NCBI GenBank assembly: GCA_902795065.1
Contig: CADBJR010000018.1
Location: 1-64,000 of the forward strand
Direction: 5' to 3'
Origin: an uncultured Coriobacteriaceae bacterium
Lineage (GTDB): Bacteria; Actinomycetota; Coriobacteriia; Coriobacteriales; Atopobiaceae
Length of the DNA: 64,000 nucleotides
The notes under the pieces were generated by a model. That model did no database searches. It had not been told where the DNA came from and was given only the letters and a program-made list of their open reading frames with translations. Made by a program: the position numbers and the translations under genes. Shown here in pieces: positions 56,401 to 63,962 of this stretch (positions are counted from its first letter, which is position 1; each line of letters begins with the position of its first letter).

Positions 56401-56741
56401 TCGACACCGCCGTCTTCCGCAACGACGGGGCGACGCTCACCGCCTACTTCAAGGAGGCCGGTATGAACGGCGCCTTCGGCCTCGTCGACTTCTCGCTCGC
56501 CGAGGAGTCGTTCGGACCTCTGAGCATCATCTACGACTCCTGCTACCTCTCGCCCGGCGACGGCGGCTACATCCTGTCCGTGGACGATTTCACGGGAGAG
56601 CTCGTCGTCTCGCGCAAGCTCTCGCTCGACGAGGAGCTGCTGTACGGCCGCGAGCTGGTCATCGGCCACGAGCTCACCGCTGCCGAGCGCCAGCTCTACC
56701 AGACGGGCGACCGCGATGCGATTCCGATCGGAGATCTGTGA
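53415..56741 (+). CDS. Zinc-ribbon / TIR / transmembrane / beta-propeller protein
   Basis: 1108 residues. Residues 3-20 are a zinc ribbon (CAVC, CPHC). About 34-205 is a TIR domain: YEAFISYRHLETDRKAAMKL, GKCFRDEDELPTS, FLIVVCTPQTRESLWVMREVE, HGRDRILIALADGEPGESFPP. SLWVMRE places a Glu (123) where NADase-active TIR domains have their catalytic Glu. A helix at about 213-235 (IIATISAAITAISTGF) likely spans the membrane. About 300-1090 is a repetitive beta-propeller (SPDGTRAAVSV, SPDGEHLAVGTW, SPDGLFFAVSCSDGALRMFD) ending HELTAAERQLYQTGD, common at WD40 ends. The family is frequent in gut Firmicutes and Actinobacteria; role unknown. First gene of a three-gene coupled operon. Confidence 0.9.
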   Translation: MACAVCGSELIADAVYCPHCGTAVEGAVECEDFAYEAFISYRHLETDRKAAMKLQKAIEGYRIPKQLQEQAGRARLGKCFRDEDELPTSASLSEQIEDALKRSRFLIVVCTPQTRESLWVMREVETFASYHGRDRILIALADGEPGESFPPLILSRLIAGEGGVVEEPSEPIGADLRDLSRKKFDVEKLRIISTLIGCSFDDLRQRARTRRTRIIATISAAITAISTGFGSFATYQQHRIEESYEQIQVEQSEFLARESGELLASGDRYQAVQVALSALPLLSASPDRPFVPSAQLALEQSLGIYPGPSDWAPLYSQTGLADRSLDAAFSSNGEGLEAVFTDDASLEVRESVTGNIVNRIDVEGQLGTRISSSTVYAAVEFAGDDVLVVLNGVIGCFDAEGGELLWKQEIEGISYSDCSLAVSPDGTRAAVSVEFVVGRDKLPVLVIDVASGKTVQTIDLPGFATLGLEASSFYEDPVVAFSPDGEHLAVGTWGRLFWIDLETGTFEQRTLHFDSAYTISFVDGLIAVFARDSAGLYTKMPMSLEVFDAESLALLWERDKVYEANYNLEIGGDYYTTCGAYGTWSYYGGDDTQFVVLFANELLLLDEKTGEEVLSIPSASGYLDCLVTEARGKQRIFATMSDGTVICRRPFESNDGKGGSVSDTVLFDRFPHYSDLYEIEGRVYCSEWTAIADKRVVYRFFTPDDLVESYTFSGATTNDLMDFSWTDPVLALRTKTGIILVDGETMKVRAIVPYERMHGLDTQYLSSMGSMLDSAGNVFLLGDLRVGDGGTEGSVIYRIDGADGSATELATFDPGLSVELVDFIDTPAGAVGLVVQETGFSESFVEVIPLGEVEPLRVAIPRSTKVWFAGERIICFSNQSTAEHAFTLIDALTGEELETDLANYAMPIDAVSRRCASISPDGLFFAVSCSDGALRMFDTVTGTMVWETFDAPSSIQFLKLALGGNVFIQDGFGRCVLVSGLTGTVLDASSAAIPPIDTAVFRNDGATLTAYFKEAGMNGAFGLVDFSLAEESFGPLSIIYDSCYLSPGDGGYILSVDDFTGELVVSRKLSLDEELLYGRELVIGHELTAAERQLYQTGDRDAIPIGDL

Positions 56742-57613
56742 TGAGCGATAGCAGCGTATCGAATGCCGGTGCCATCGGGCCCGAGGACTACGTCGAGCCG
56801 CGCTGTGTGCTCAGCGGCGATCCCTACGGCACCGTGCCCGAGATCAAACCCGTGCCCCAGCAGCGCATCATCGAGAAGATGGACGACTACATGGCGCGGC
56901 GCGACTACGACGGCGCCGAGCGCCACCTCCTCTACTGGCTCGAGGAGGCCCGTCTCGGCCATGACCTGCGCGGTCAGCTGATGATCGAGGGCGAGCTCGT
57001 CGGGCATTACCGCAAGACGGGCGAGAAGGACAAGGCGCTCGCCCATGGCGAGGAGGCGCTGCGCCTCATCGACGAGCTGGAGTTCGGCGATACCATCAGC
57101 GCGGGGACCACCTACGTGAACGTGGCGACCGCGCTCGACGCCTTCGGCGAGCGCGAGCGCGCGATCGGGCTGTTCGAACGCGCCCGCGCGGTCTACGAGG
57201 CGAGCCCCGCGACCAGGCCCGAGCTTCTGGGCGGGCTCTACAACAACATGGCGCTCACCTGCGTCGACCTCGGACGCTTTGCGGAGGCGGCGGAGCTGTA
57301 CGGCCGCGCCCTCGCCCAGATGGAGAAGGTGGAGGGCGGCGAGCTCGAGCGCGCCATCACGCTGCTCAACATTGCCGACGCCCTCGTGGCCGAGCAGGGC
57401 ATGGAGGCGGTCGAGGGCCGTGTCTTCGACCTGCTCGACGAGGCCTACGGGCTGTTCGACGCGACCGCCGCGCCGCGCGACGGCTATTACGCCTTCGTCT
57501 GCGAGAAGTGCGCGCCTGTGTTCTCCCATTACGGCAGCTTCCTCGCTGCGGACGACCTCTCGGCCCGTGCGGAGGGCATCTACGCGCGCGTCGGGGAAGG
57601 GGAGGGGCGATGA
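56741..57613 (+). CDS. Tetratricopeptide-repeat protein of the TIR operon
   Basis: 290 residues. After a variable N-terminus, TPR-like helical pairs run from about residue 50 (MARRDYDGAERHLLYWLEEA, HYRKTGEKDKALAHGEEALRLI, AFGERERAIGLFERARAVYEA, DLGRFAEAAELYGRALAQME). No enzymatic motif, so it is probably an adaptor or sensor scaffold. Its ATG overlaps the TIR stop (TGATG), and its stop overlaps the next start (ATGA), so the three genes are translated together. Confidence 0.85.
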   Translation: MSDSSVSNAGAIGPEDYVEPRCVLSGDPYGTVPEIKPVPQQRIIEKMDDYMARRDYDGAERHLLYWLEEARLGHDLRGQLMIEGELVGHYRKTGEKDKALAHGEEALRLIDELEFGDTISAGTTYVNVATALDAFGERERAIGLFERARAVYEASPATRPELLGGLYNNMALTCVDLGRFAEAAELYGRALAQMEKVEGGELERAITLLNIADALVAEQGMEAVEGRVFDLLDEAYGLFDATAAPRDGYYAFVCEKCAPVFSHYGSFLAADDLSARAEGIYARVGEGEGR

Positions 57614-58551
57614 GGGGACTCGAGCTCGCACGCTCCTACTTCGAGGAGTTCGGCCGCCCGATGCTCGAGCGCGACTTCGCCGAGGTCCTGCCCCATCTCG
57701 CGGTGGGGCTTGCCGGGAGCGGATCGGAGTGCTTCGGCTTCGACGACGACGTCTCGCGCGACCATGATTTCGAGCCCGGGTTCTGCGTGTTCCTCCCCGG
57801 AGAGGACCTTGTCGACCGGCGCACCGCCTTCCTCATGGAGCGCGCCTACGCGAAGCTCCCCAAGGAGTACGGCGGTGCATCGCGCTCGCTCATGGCCCCC
57901 GTCGGCGGTGCGAGGCACGGCATCATGCGCACCACCGAGTTCTTCTCGGAGAAGACGGGCGCGGCTGATGGCGTGCTCACGCTGGGACAGTGGCTCGCGG
58001 TGCCCGAGCATGCGCTTGCGGAGGCGGTGAACGGCGAGATCTGGCTCGACAACCTGGGCGAGGTCACGCGCATCCGCTCGAGCCTCGCCGCCTGGCCCGA
58101 GGACGTGCGCAGAAAGAAGCTTGCCGGCCAGCTGCTGCTCATGGCCCAGGCAGGCCAGTACAACTACGCGCGCTGCATCGCCCATGGCGAGGTCGCAGCC
58201 GCGCAGCTGGCCGCATACGAGTTCTCCCGCGCCGCCATCGGGGCGATCTTCCTGCTCAACCGCCGCTACCAGCCCTACTACAAGTGGGCGTTCCGCGCGC
58301 TCCGCTCGCTGCCCGTGCTCTCGATCGAGGCCGAGCTGCTCGAGTACCTCATCACCACGGGCAACGACGGCGAGATGGCCGAGGAGAAGGCCGCCGTCAT
58401 CGAGGGCATCGCGGCCGACGTGATCGACGAGCTCATCGAACAGGGGCTCACGAAGGCGGTCTGCGGCGACCTCGAGAAGCACGCGTATTCGGTGAACGAC
58501 GGCGTGGAGGATGCCGGCCTGCGCAACGCCCACATCCTCTCCGCGGTATAG
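57610..58551 (+). CDS. DUF4037 nucleotidyltransferase-fold protein
   Basis: 313 residues. LAVGLAGSGSECFGFDDDVSRDHDFEPGF (about 31-58) has the G-S-x-S and spaced Asp residues of the polymerase-beta nucleotidyltransferase fold, followed by the helical DUF4037 C-terminus (GEIWLDNLGEVTRIRSSLAAWPEDVRRKKLAG and AFRALRSLPVL). Metal-binding Asp residues look intact, so nucleotide transfer to a small molecule, protein or RNA is possible. DUF4037 commonly follows a TPR gene. Stop/start overlap with the TPR gene. Confidence 0.87.
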   Translation: MRGLELARSYFEEFGRPMLERDFAEVLPHLAVGLAGSGSECFGFDDDVSRDHDFEPGFCVFLPGEDLVDRRTAFLMERAYAKLPKEYGGASRSLMAPVGGARHGIMRTTEFFSEKTGAADGVLTLGQWLAVPEHALAEAVNGEIWLDNLGEVTRIRSSLAAWPEDVRRKKLAGQLLLMAQAGQYNYARCIAHGEVAAAQLAAYEFSRAAIGAIFLLNRRYQPYYKWAFRALRSLPVLSIEAELLEYLITTGNDGEMAEEKAAVIEGIAADVIDELIEQGLTKAVCGDLEKHAYSVNDGVEDAGLRNAHILSAV

Positions 58552-58553
58552 GT

Positions 58554-58641
58554 CCCCGTTCGGGGATACTCCCCGAACGGGGAGGTGAATTATCGGACCC
58601 GTAGGCCTATCATCCCGTTCGGGGAGTACCCCCGAACGGGG
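58554..58641. repeat. Twin hairpin repeat CCCGTTCGGGG
   Basis: Two hairpins: CCCCGTTCGGGG-ATACT-CCCCGAACGGGG (58554-58582) and CCCGTTCGGGG-AGTAC-CCCCGAACGGG (58614-58640), separated by 31 AT-richer bases that include TAGGCCTA. It may end the TIR operon and isolate nrdG. A different family from the GGGACAGG palindromes. Confidence 0.85.
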
Positions 58642-58669
58642 GATTCCCGTAACCGGAGAGGAGCGAACC

Positions 58670-59362
58670 ATGAAGATCCACGGCCTGCAGAAGATGACCC
58701 TGCTGGACTTCCCCGGGCGCGTCGCGTGCACGGTCTTCCTGGGCGGATGCGACTACCGCTGCCCGTTCTGCCACAACTTCGAGCTGGTGGACGGCACGGC
58801 GCCCGCGATCATGGACGATGGCGAGCTGCTCTCCTTCCTGCGCAAGCGCCAGGGCCTGCTCGACGGCGTCGCCATCACCGGCGGCGAGCCCTGCCTGCAC
58901 GACGGCCTGCCCGACCTGCTTGCCCGCATCCGCGAGCTCGGGTTCGCGACCAAGCTCGACACCAACGGCTGCCATCCGCGCATGCTCGAGCGGCTCCTCT
59001 CCGAGCAGCTCGTCGACTACGTCGCGATGGACGTCAAGAACAGCCCAGAGAAGTACGCGCGTACGGCCGGCGTGGAGCACGTCGACCTCGATGCGATCGC
59101 CGAGAGCATCCGCCTCATCATGGATGGGGCGCCCGACTACGAGTTCCGCACCACCGTGGTGCACGAGCTCCACGAGGCCGACGACTTCCATGCCATGGGC
59201 AAGATGATCGCCGGCGCCAAGGCCTACTTCCTCCAGAGCTTCACCGACCGCGACACGGTACCGTTCGCCGGACTCTCCGCACCCTCGGCGGACGACCTCG
59301 CCGCCTATGCCGGCATCGCACGCCTCTATGTGCCGAACACGCAGGTACGAGGCGTGGACTGA
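58670..59362 (+). CDS. nrdG: Anaerobic ribonucleotide reductase activating protein NrdG
   Basis: 230 residues. Radical SAM: the CxxxCxxC of Cys27, Cys31 and Cys34 (GGCDYRCPFCHNFEL) binds the 4Fe-4S cluster. GGEPCLHDGLPDLLARI, DTNGCHP and VAMDVKNSPEKY are conserved. Generates the glycyl radical in NrdD. Slightly longer than minimal NrdG. GGAGAGGAG precedes the start. nrdD follows after a 174-base leader with NrdR-like boxes. Confidence 0.94.
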   Translation: MKIHGLQKMTLLDFPGRVACTVFLGGCDYRCPFCHNFELVDGTAPAIMDDGELLSFLRKRQGLLDGVAITGGEPCLHDGLPDLLARIRELGFATKLDTNGCHPRMLERLLSEQLVDYVAMDVKNSPEKYARTAGVEHVDLDAIAESIRLIMDGAPDYEFRTTVVHELHEADDFHAMGKMIAGAKAYFLQSFTDRDTVPFAGLSAPSADDLAAYAGIARLYVPNTQVRGVD

Positions 59363-59403
59363 CATAAAGAACTAGCTGGTCTGCGAGCGGTAAGCCAAGG
59401 CAA

Positions 59404-59450
59404 ACACAACATATTGTGTCAGCTGCCGAAAAATCCACAATATCTTGACC
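59404..59450 (+). promoter_or_regulatory. Tandem NrdR-box-like sites upstream of nrdD
   Basis: ACACAACATATTGTGT (59404-59419) matches the NrdR box consensus closely. A second, weaker site CCACAATATCTTGACC lies at 59435-59450, starting 31 bases later, about three helical turns. The second overlaps TTGACC (59445-59450), which could be a -35 hexamer; TATTGT at 59471-59476 could be a -10 but is 20 bases away. NrdR represses ribonucleotide reductase genes. Confidence 0.7.
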
Positions 59451-59536
59451 CTCTCCCACCTGCGCAGTGGTATTGTATGTTGGCTTGAGAATGCCATGCC
59501 ACGGCAATCGGTTCGAGGATGACTGGAGGAGTAGAG

Positions 59537-61945
59537 ATGTACCAGGTAGTGAAGAGGGACGGCACCATCGCGGAGTTCGATATCTCCAAGATCAGCGCAG
59601 CTATCACCAAGGCGTTCGACGCGCTCGAGAAGCAGAGCCATCCCAGCGTGATCGACCTCATCGCCCTCCATGTCACCGCCGACTTCGAGTCCAAGGTCAA
59701 GGACGGCAAGGTCACGGTCGAGGAGATCCAGGACTCCGTCGAGAAGGTCCTCTCCGAGTCCGGCTATGCCGACGTCGCCAAGGCCTACATCCTCTACCGC
59801 CGCCAGCGCGAGAAGATCCGCAACGTCAACTCCGCCCTCCTCAACTACAAGGACCTCGTCGACAACTACCTCAAGATCAACGACTGGCGCGTCAAGGAGA
59901 ACTCCACCGTCACCTACTCCGTGGGCGGCCTCATCCTCTCCAACTCCGGCGCCATCACCGCCAACTACTGGCTCTCCGAGGTCTACGACGACGAGATCGC
60001 CGAGGCGCACCGCTCCGCGGCCATCCACCTGCACGACCTGTCCATGCTCACCGGCTACTGCGCCGGCTGGAGCCTGAAGCAGCTCATCCAGGAGGGCCTC
60101 GGCGGCGTTCCCGGCAAGATCACCTCCTCGCCGTCCAACCACCTCTCCACCCTCTGCAACCAGATGGTCAACTTCCTCGGCATCATGCAGAACGAGTGGG
60201 CCGGTGCGCAGGCCTTCTCCTCCTTCGACACCTACCTCGCCCCCTTCGTGAAGGTCGACAACCTGTCGCAGAAGGAGGTCAAGCAGTGCATCCAGTCGTT
60301 CGTCTACGGCGTCAACACCCCCAGCCGCTGGGGCACGCAGGCTCCGTTCTCCAACATCACGCTCGACTGGGTCGTGCCCAACGACCTCAAGAACCTCCCC
60401 GCGATCATCGGCGGCAAGGAGATGGACTTCACCTACGGCGACTGCCAGCATGAGATGGATATGGTCAACAAGGCCTTCATCGAGATCATGATCGAGGGCG
60501 ACGCCAACGGCCGCGGCTTCCAGTACCCCATCCCCACCTACTCGATCACCCGCAACTTCGACTGGTCCGAGACCGAGAACAACAAGCTCCTCTTCGAGAT
60601 GACCGCCAAGTACGGTACCCCGTACTTCTCCAACTACATCAACTCCGACATGGAGCCCTCCGACGTGCGCTCCATGTGCTGCCGCCTGCGCCTCGACCTG
60701 CGCGAGCTCCGCAAGAAGTCCGGCGGCTTCTTCGGAAGCGGCGAGTCCACCGGCTCGATCGGCGTCGTGACCATCAACCTGCCGCGCATCGCCTACCTGG
60801 CCGCCGACGAGGCCGACTTCTACAAGCGCCTCGACCACCTCATGGACATCGCCGCCCGCAGCCTCAAGACCAAGCGCACGGTCATCACGCGCCTGCTCGA
60901 GCAGGGTCTCTACCCCTACACCAAGCGCTATCTGGGCACCTTCGACAACCACTTCTCCACCATCGGCCTCATCGGCATGAACGAGGTGGGCCTCAACGCC
61001 AAGTGGCTCCGCGCCGACCTCACCGACGAGCGCACCCAGCGCTTCGCCCGCGACGTCCTCAACCACATGCGCGAGCGCCTCTCCGACTACCAGGAGAAGT
61101 ACGGCGACCTCTACAACCTCGAGGCCACGCCGGCCGAGTCCACCACCTACCGCTTCGCCAAGCACGACACGGAGCGCTACCCCGGCATCATCACGGCCAA
61201 CATGAACGGCACGCCCTACTACACCAACTCCTCGCACCTGCCCGTGGGCTACACCGAGGACGTCTTCTCCGCCCTCGACATCCAGGACGACCTGCAGACG
61301 CTCTACACCTCCGGCACGGTCTTCCACGCGTTCCTCGGCGAGAAGCTCCCCGACTGGAAGGCGGCCGCCAACCTCGTGCGCAAGATCGCCGAGAACTACA
61401 AGCTCCCGTACTACACGATGAGCCCCACGTACTCCGTCTGCGCCGACCACGGCTACCTTACCGGCGAGCAGTTCACCTGCCCGATCTGCGGCAAGAAGAC
61501 CGAGGTCTACAGCCGCATCACCGGCTACTACCGCCCGGTCCAGAACTGGAACGACGGCAAGGCCCAGGAGTACAAGGACCGCCGCGTCTACAACATCGGC
61601 CACTCCAAGCTCACGCACGTCGGCCCCAACCCCGCGCCGGTCGACTCCGAGCCCGCCGACTTCAAGCCTGCCGAGCCCGCAGCCGCCGTCGAGGCCGCTC
61701 CCGTCGCCGCCAACGGCCAGGTCTACCTGTTCAAGACGCCCACCTGCCCCAACTGCAAGGCCGCAGGCGCCCTGCTCGACAAGGCCGGCGTCGCCTACAC
61801 CGCGCTCAACGCCAACGAGGAGCGCGAGCTCGTGGCCAAGTTCGGCGTCAAGCAGGCCCCCACGCTGGTGCTCGTCGACGCCGACGGCGGCTTCGAGAAG
61901 TTCCGCGGCGTCTCCGACATCAAGGGTTGGCTCTCGAAGAGGTAG
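59537..61945 (+). CDS. nrdD: Anaerobic ribonucleoside-triphosphate reductase NrdD with fused thioredoxin-like domain
   Basis: 802 residues. N-terminal ATP-cone (MYQVVKRDGTIAEFDISKISAAI) with VKDGKVTVEEIQDSVEKVL, catalytic barrel with CDS-like loops, then a partial zinc site CADHGYLTGEQFTCPICGKK. The glycyl radical lies in RRVYNIG (Gly688). After a Pro/Ala linker, residues about 728-802 are a thioredoxin/glutaredoxin-like domain with CPNC (737-740) and a conserved PT turn (QAPTLVL). It likely feeds electrons to the reductase, with trxB following by 9 bases. Start at 59537 has GGAGGAG; an upstream start at 59519 is less suited. Class III, oxygen-sensitive. Confidence 0.95.
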   Translation: MYQVVKRDGTIAEFDISKISAAITKAFDALEKQSHPSVIDLIALHVTADFESKVKDGKVTVEEIQDSVEKVLSESGYADVAKAYILYRRQREKIRNVNSALLNYKDLVDNYLKINDWRVKENSTVTYSVGGLILSNSGAITANYWLSEVYDDEIAEAHRSAAIHLHDLSMLTGYCAGWSLKQLIQEGLGGVPGKITSSPSNHLSTLCNQMVNFLGIMQNEWAGAQAFSSFDTYLAPFVKVDNLSQKEVKQCIQSFVYGVNTPSRWGTQAPFSNITLDWVVPNDLKNLPAIIGGKEMDFTYGDCQHEMDMVNKAFIEIMIEGDANGRGFQYPIPTYSITRNFDWSETENNKLLFEMTAKYGTPYFSNYINSDMEPSDVRSMCCRLRLDLRELRKKSGGFFGSGESTGSIGVVTINLPRIAYLAADEADFYKRLDHLMDIAARSLKTKRTVITRLLEQGLYPYTKRYLGTFDNHFSTIGLIGMNEVGLNAKWLRADLTDERTQRFARDVLNHMRERLSDYQEKYGDLYNLEATPAESTTYRFAKHDTERYPGIITANMNGTPYYTNSSHLPVGYTEDVFSALDIQDDLQTLYTSGTVFHAFLGEKLPDWKAAANLVRKIAENYKLPYYTMSPTYSVCADHGYLTGEQFTCPICGKKTEVYSRITGYYRPVQNWNDGKAQEYKDRRVYNIGHSKLTHVGPNPAPVDSEPADFKPAEPAAAVEAAPVAANGQVYLFKTPTCPNCKAAGALLDKAGVAYTALNANEERELVAKFGVKQAPTLVLVDADGGFEKFRGVSDIKGWLSKR

Positions 61946-61954
61946 GACAGGACC

Positions 61955-62869
61955 ATGCATGACGTCATCGTCGTCGGCGGCGGCCCCGCCGGCATGACCG
62001 CCGCGCTGTACGCGCTGCGCAACGGCAAGAGCGCGCTCGTCATCGAGAAGGCCGGCTTCGGCGGGCAGATCACCCACAGCCCCAAGGTGGAGAACTACCC
62101 GGGCACCCTCTCCGCGAGCGGCAACGAGATCGCCGACGGCATGTTCGACCAGATCATGGCGCAGGGTGCCGACATCGAGGTCGAGACCGTATGCGAGATT
62201 CGCGACGAAGGCGGCGTCAAGCGCGTCATCACCGAGGAGGGCACCGAGCACGAGGGCCGCGCGGTCGTCATCGCGACGGGCGTCAAGCACCGCATGCTCG
62301 GCCTTCCCGGCGAGGAGGACCTCGTGGGCGAGGGCATCTCGTTCTGCGCGGTCTGCGACGGCGACTTCTACGCTGGCCAGACGGTCGCCGTGGCGGGCGG
62401 CGGCAACTCGGCGCTGCAGGAGGCGATCCTTCTGGCCGAGAAATGCCGCGAGGTCATCATCCTGCAGGACCTGCCGCAGCTCACGGGCGAGACCAAGCTC
62501 CAGGAGGTCCTGCTCGCGCGTCCCAACGTGCGTGTGGTCTGCAACACGCGCCTCACGGGGCTCGTCACGGACGGCGGGGAGTTCGCGGGCGTCGACTACG
62601 AGGACCGAGCGACGGGCGAGACGCACCGCGTCGCGTGCGACGGGCTTTTCGTCGCCATCGGCCTCATCCCCGAGAACAAGCCGTTCGAGGCGCTGGCAGA
62701 CCTCAACGACTGGGGCTACTTCGACTCCGACGAGCGGTGCTGCACGCGCACGCCGGGCGTCTACGTGGCGGGCGACTGCCGTTCCAAGGGCGTCCGCCAG
62801 CTCACGACCGCCGTCGCCGACGGCGCGACCGCCGCGCTCGCAGCCTGCCGCTACATCAACGGTCTCTGA
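61955..62869 (+). CDS. trxB: Thioredoxin reductase
   Basis: 304 residues. Two-dinucleotide-binding fold: FAD motif VVGGGPAGMTAALYA, redox pair Cys131/Cys134 in FCAVCDGDFYAGQ, NADPH motif VAVAGGGNSALQEAI (the usual GGGDSA reads GGGNSA) and C-terminal GVYVAGDCRSKGVRQL. Reduces thioredoxin-like partners, most likely the domain fused to NrdD just upstream. ATG follows GGACAGGACC; no typical AGGAGG. Confidence 0.94.
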   Translation: MHDVIVVGGGPAGMTAALYALRNGKSALVIEKAGFGGQITHSPKVENYPGTLSASGNEIADGMFDQIMAQGADIEVETVCEIRDEGGVKRVITEEGTEHEGRAVVIATGVKHRMLGLPGEEDLVGEGISFCAVCDGDFYAGQTVAVAGGGNSALQEAILLAEKCREVIILQDLPQLTGETKLQEVLLARPNVRVVCNTRLTGLVTDGGEFAGVDYEDRATGETHRVACDGLFVAIGLIPENKPFEALADLNDWGYFDSDERCCTRTPGVYVAGDCRSKGVRQLTTAVADGATAALAACRYINGL

Positions 62870-62875
62870 TCGGCG

Positions 62876-62971
62876 CAGGGGGACAGGTTGTTCGTTCCCT
62901 TTCGGCACAGGGGGACGGGTTTGCAAACCCGTCCCCCTGTGCCGAAAGGGAACGAACAACCTGTCCCCCTG
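62876..62971. repeat. Perfect 96-base palindrome, family A
   Basis: CAGGGGGACAGGTTGTTCG onwards to a centre TTTG/CAAA, with a fully complementary right arm ending CCTGTCCCCCTG (62876-62971). Same inner arm as the 32066 copy. Between trxB and the membrane protein gene; may also end the nrdD-trxB transcript. Confidence 0.93.
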
Positions 62972-63017
62972 TGGGGAAGAATAGCGGTAGGCGCGGCACA
63001 CGTCGAAGGGAGCTGCT

Positions 63018-63962
63018 ATGGAGCGCACCGACCGTACCGACCCCACGCACGATGAGATCGTCCGTTTCGAGGAAGCGCCCATGCAGCGCACCGTCTTCGA
63101 CGAGCTGCTGCCTCCCGAGAAACCCCTCGTCCGCTATAGCGCCTTCGCCATCGCCGTAGTGGTCGCGCTCGTATCGTTCTTCGTGATCGCGCCCTGGGCG
63201 GGTTCGGCGGAAAGCTATACGGGCATCATCGCCTCGCTCGACGAGAAGCGCAACACCGTGATGCAGCTCGTCACCGGCTCGACCGCAACCTCCGCGGGCA
63301 TCACGCTGCTGCCAGGCGATGTGGGCACGCCCATCGCCGAGAAGCTCCTCGACCTCGGTGCCGACTTCGCCATCGTGATCGGGGCCATCTACCTCGAGAA
63401 GTATGCGCTCACCATCCTCGGCCTCGCTGCGTACAAATTCCTCGTCCCCATCGGCTGCGTCCTGTTCGGAATCGCCGCGCTGCTCAGCAACAGGCCCTCG
63501 GTCCGCCAGACGCTCTACGGGCTCTCGACACGCCTCGTGCTGTTCGGCATCGCCATCTCCCTCGTCGTGCCCGCCAGCGTCACGGTCTCCAAGCTCATCG
63601 AGGATACCTACGAGACATCCATGAATGAGACGATCGCGGCGCTCGAGCAGACCGATGGCGCGGCAGGAGCTGCCGCAGCGGATGCCGGGGCGAATGCTGC
63701 AAACGAGGGGAACGCCGTCGTCAACTTCCTCACGAGCATCCCCGAGAACCTCTCCAATGCCGCGACGGGAGTCTCCGAGCAGGTGCAGGCACGGCTCAAC
63801 ATGTTCATCGAGACGCTCGCGGTGATGATCGTCACCTCGTGCGTGATCCCGATCCTCGTGCTGCTGTTCTTCATCTGGCTCGCCAAGACCATTCTCGGCG
63901 TGCGTGTGGAAGTGCCCGTCGGGGCGTTTCGCCCCCGCGCGACGAAGCGCCTCAAGTCCTAG
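63018..63962 (+). CDS. Multi-pass membrane protein of unknown function
   Basis: 314 residues. Hydrophobic helices at about 41-61 (YSAFAIAVVVALVSFFVIAPW), about 135-158, about 168-190 and about 275-300 (FIETLAVMIVTSCVIPILVLLFF). Between them a soluble loop (AAGAAAADAGANAANEG) with low-complexity Ala. GAAGGGAG precedes the start. I recognise it only as a membrane protein seen in gut bacteria; no enzyme motif. Confidence 0.78.
   Translation: MERTDRTDPTHDEIVRFEEAPMQRTVFDELLPPEKPLVRYSAFAIAVVVALVSFFVIAPWAGSAESYTGIIASLDEKRNTVMQLVTGSTATSAGITLLPGDVGTPIAEKLLDLGADFAIVIGAIYLEKYALTILGLAAYKFLVPIGCVLFGIAALLSNRPSVRQTLYGLSTRLVLFGIAISLVVPASVTVSKLIEDTYETSMNETIAALEQTDGAAGAAAADAGANAANEGNAVVNFLTSIPENLSNAATGVSEQVQARLNMFIETLAVMIVTSCVIPILVLLFFIWLAKTILGVRVEVPVGAFRPRATKRLKS

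Noticed and set aside
59372-63091. A 1239-codon open frame on the minus strand
   Set aside because: Antisense to nrdD and trxB with biased, repeat-poor composition and no family motif.
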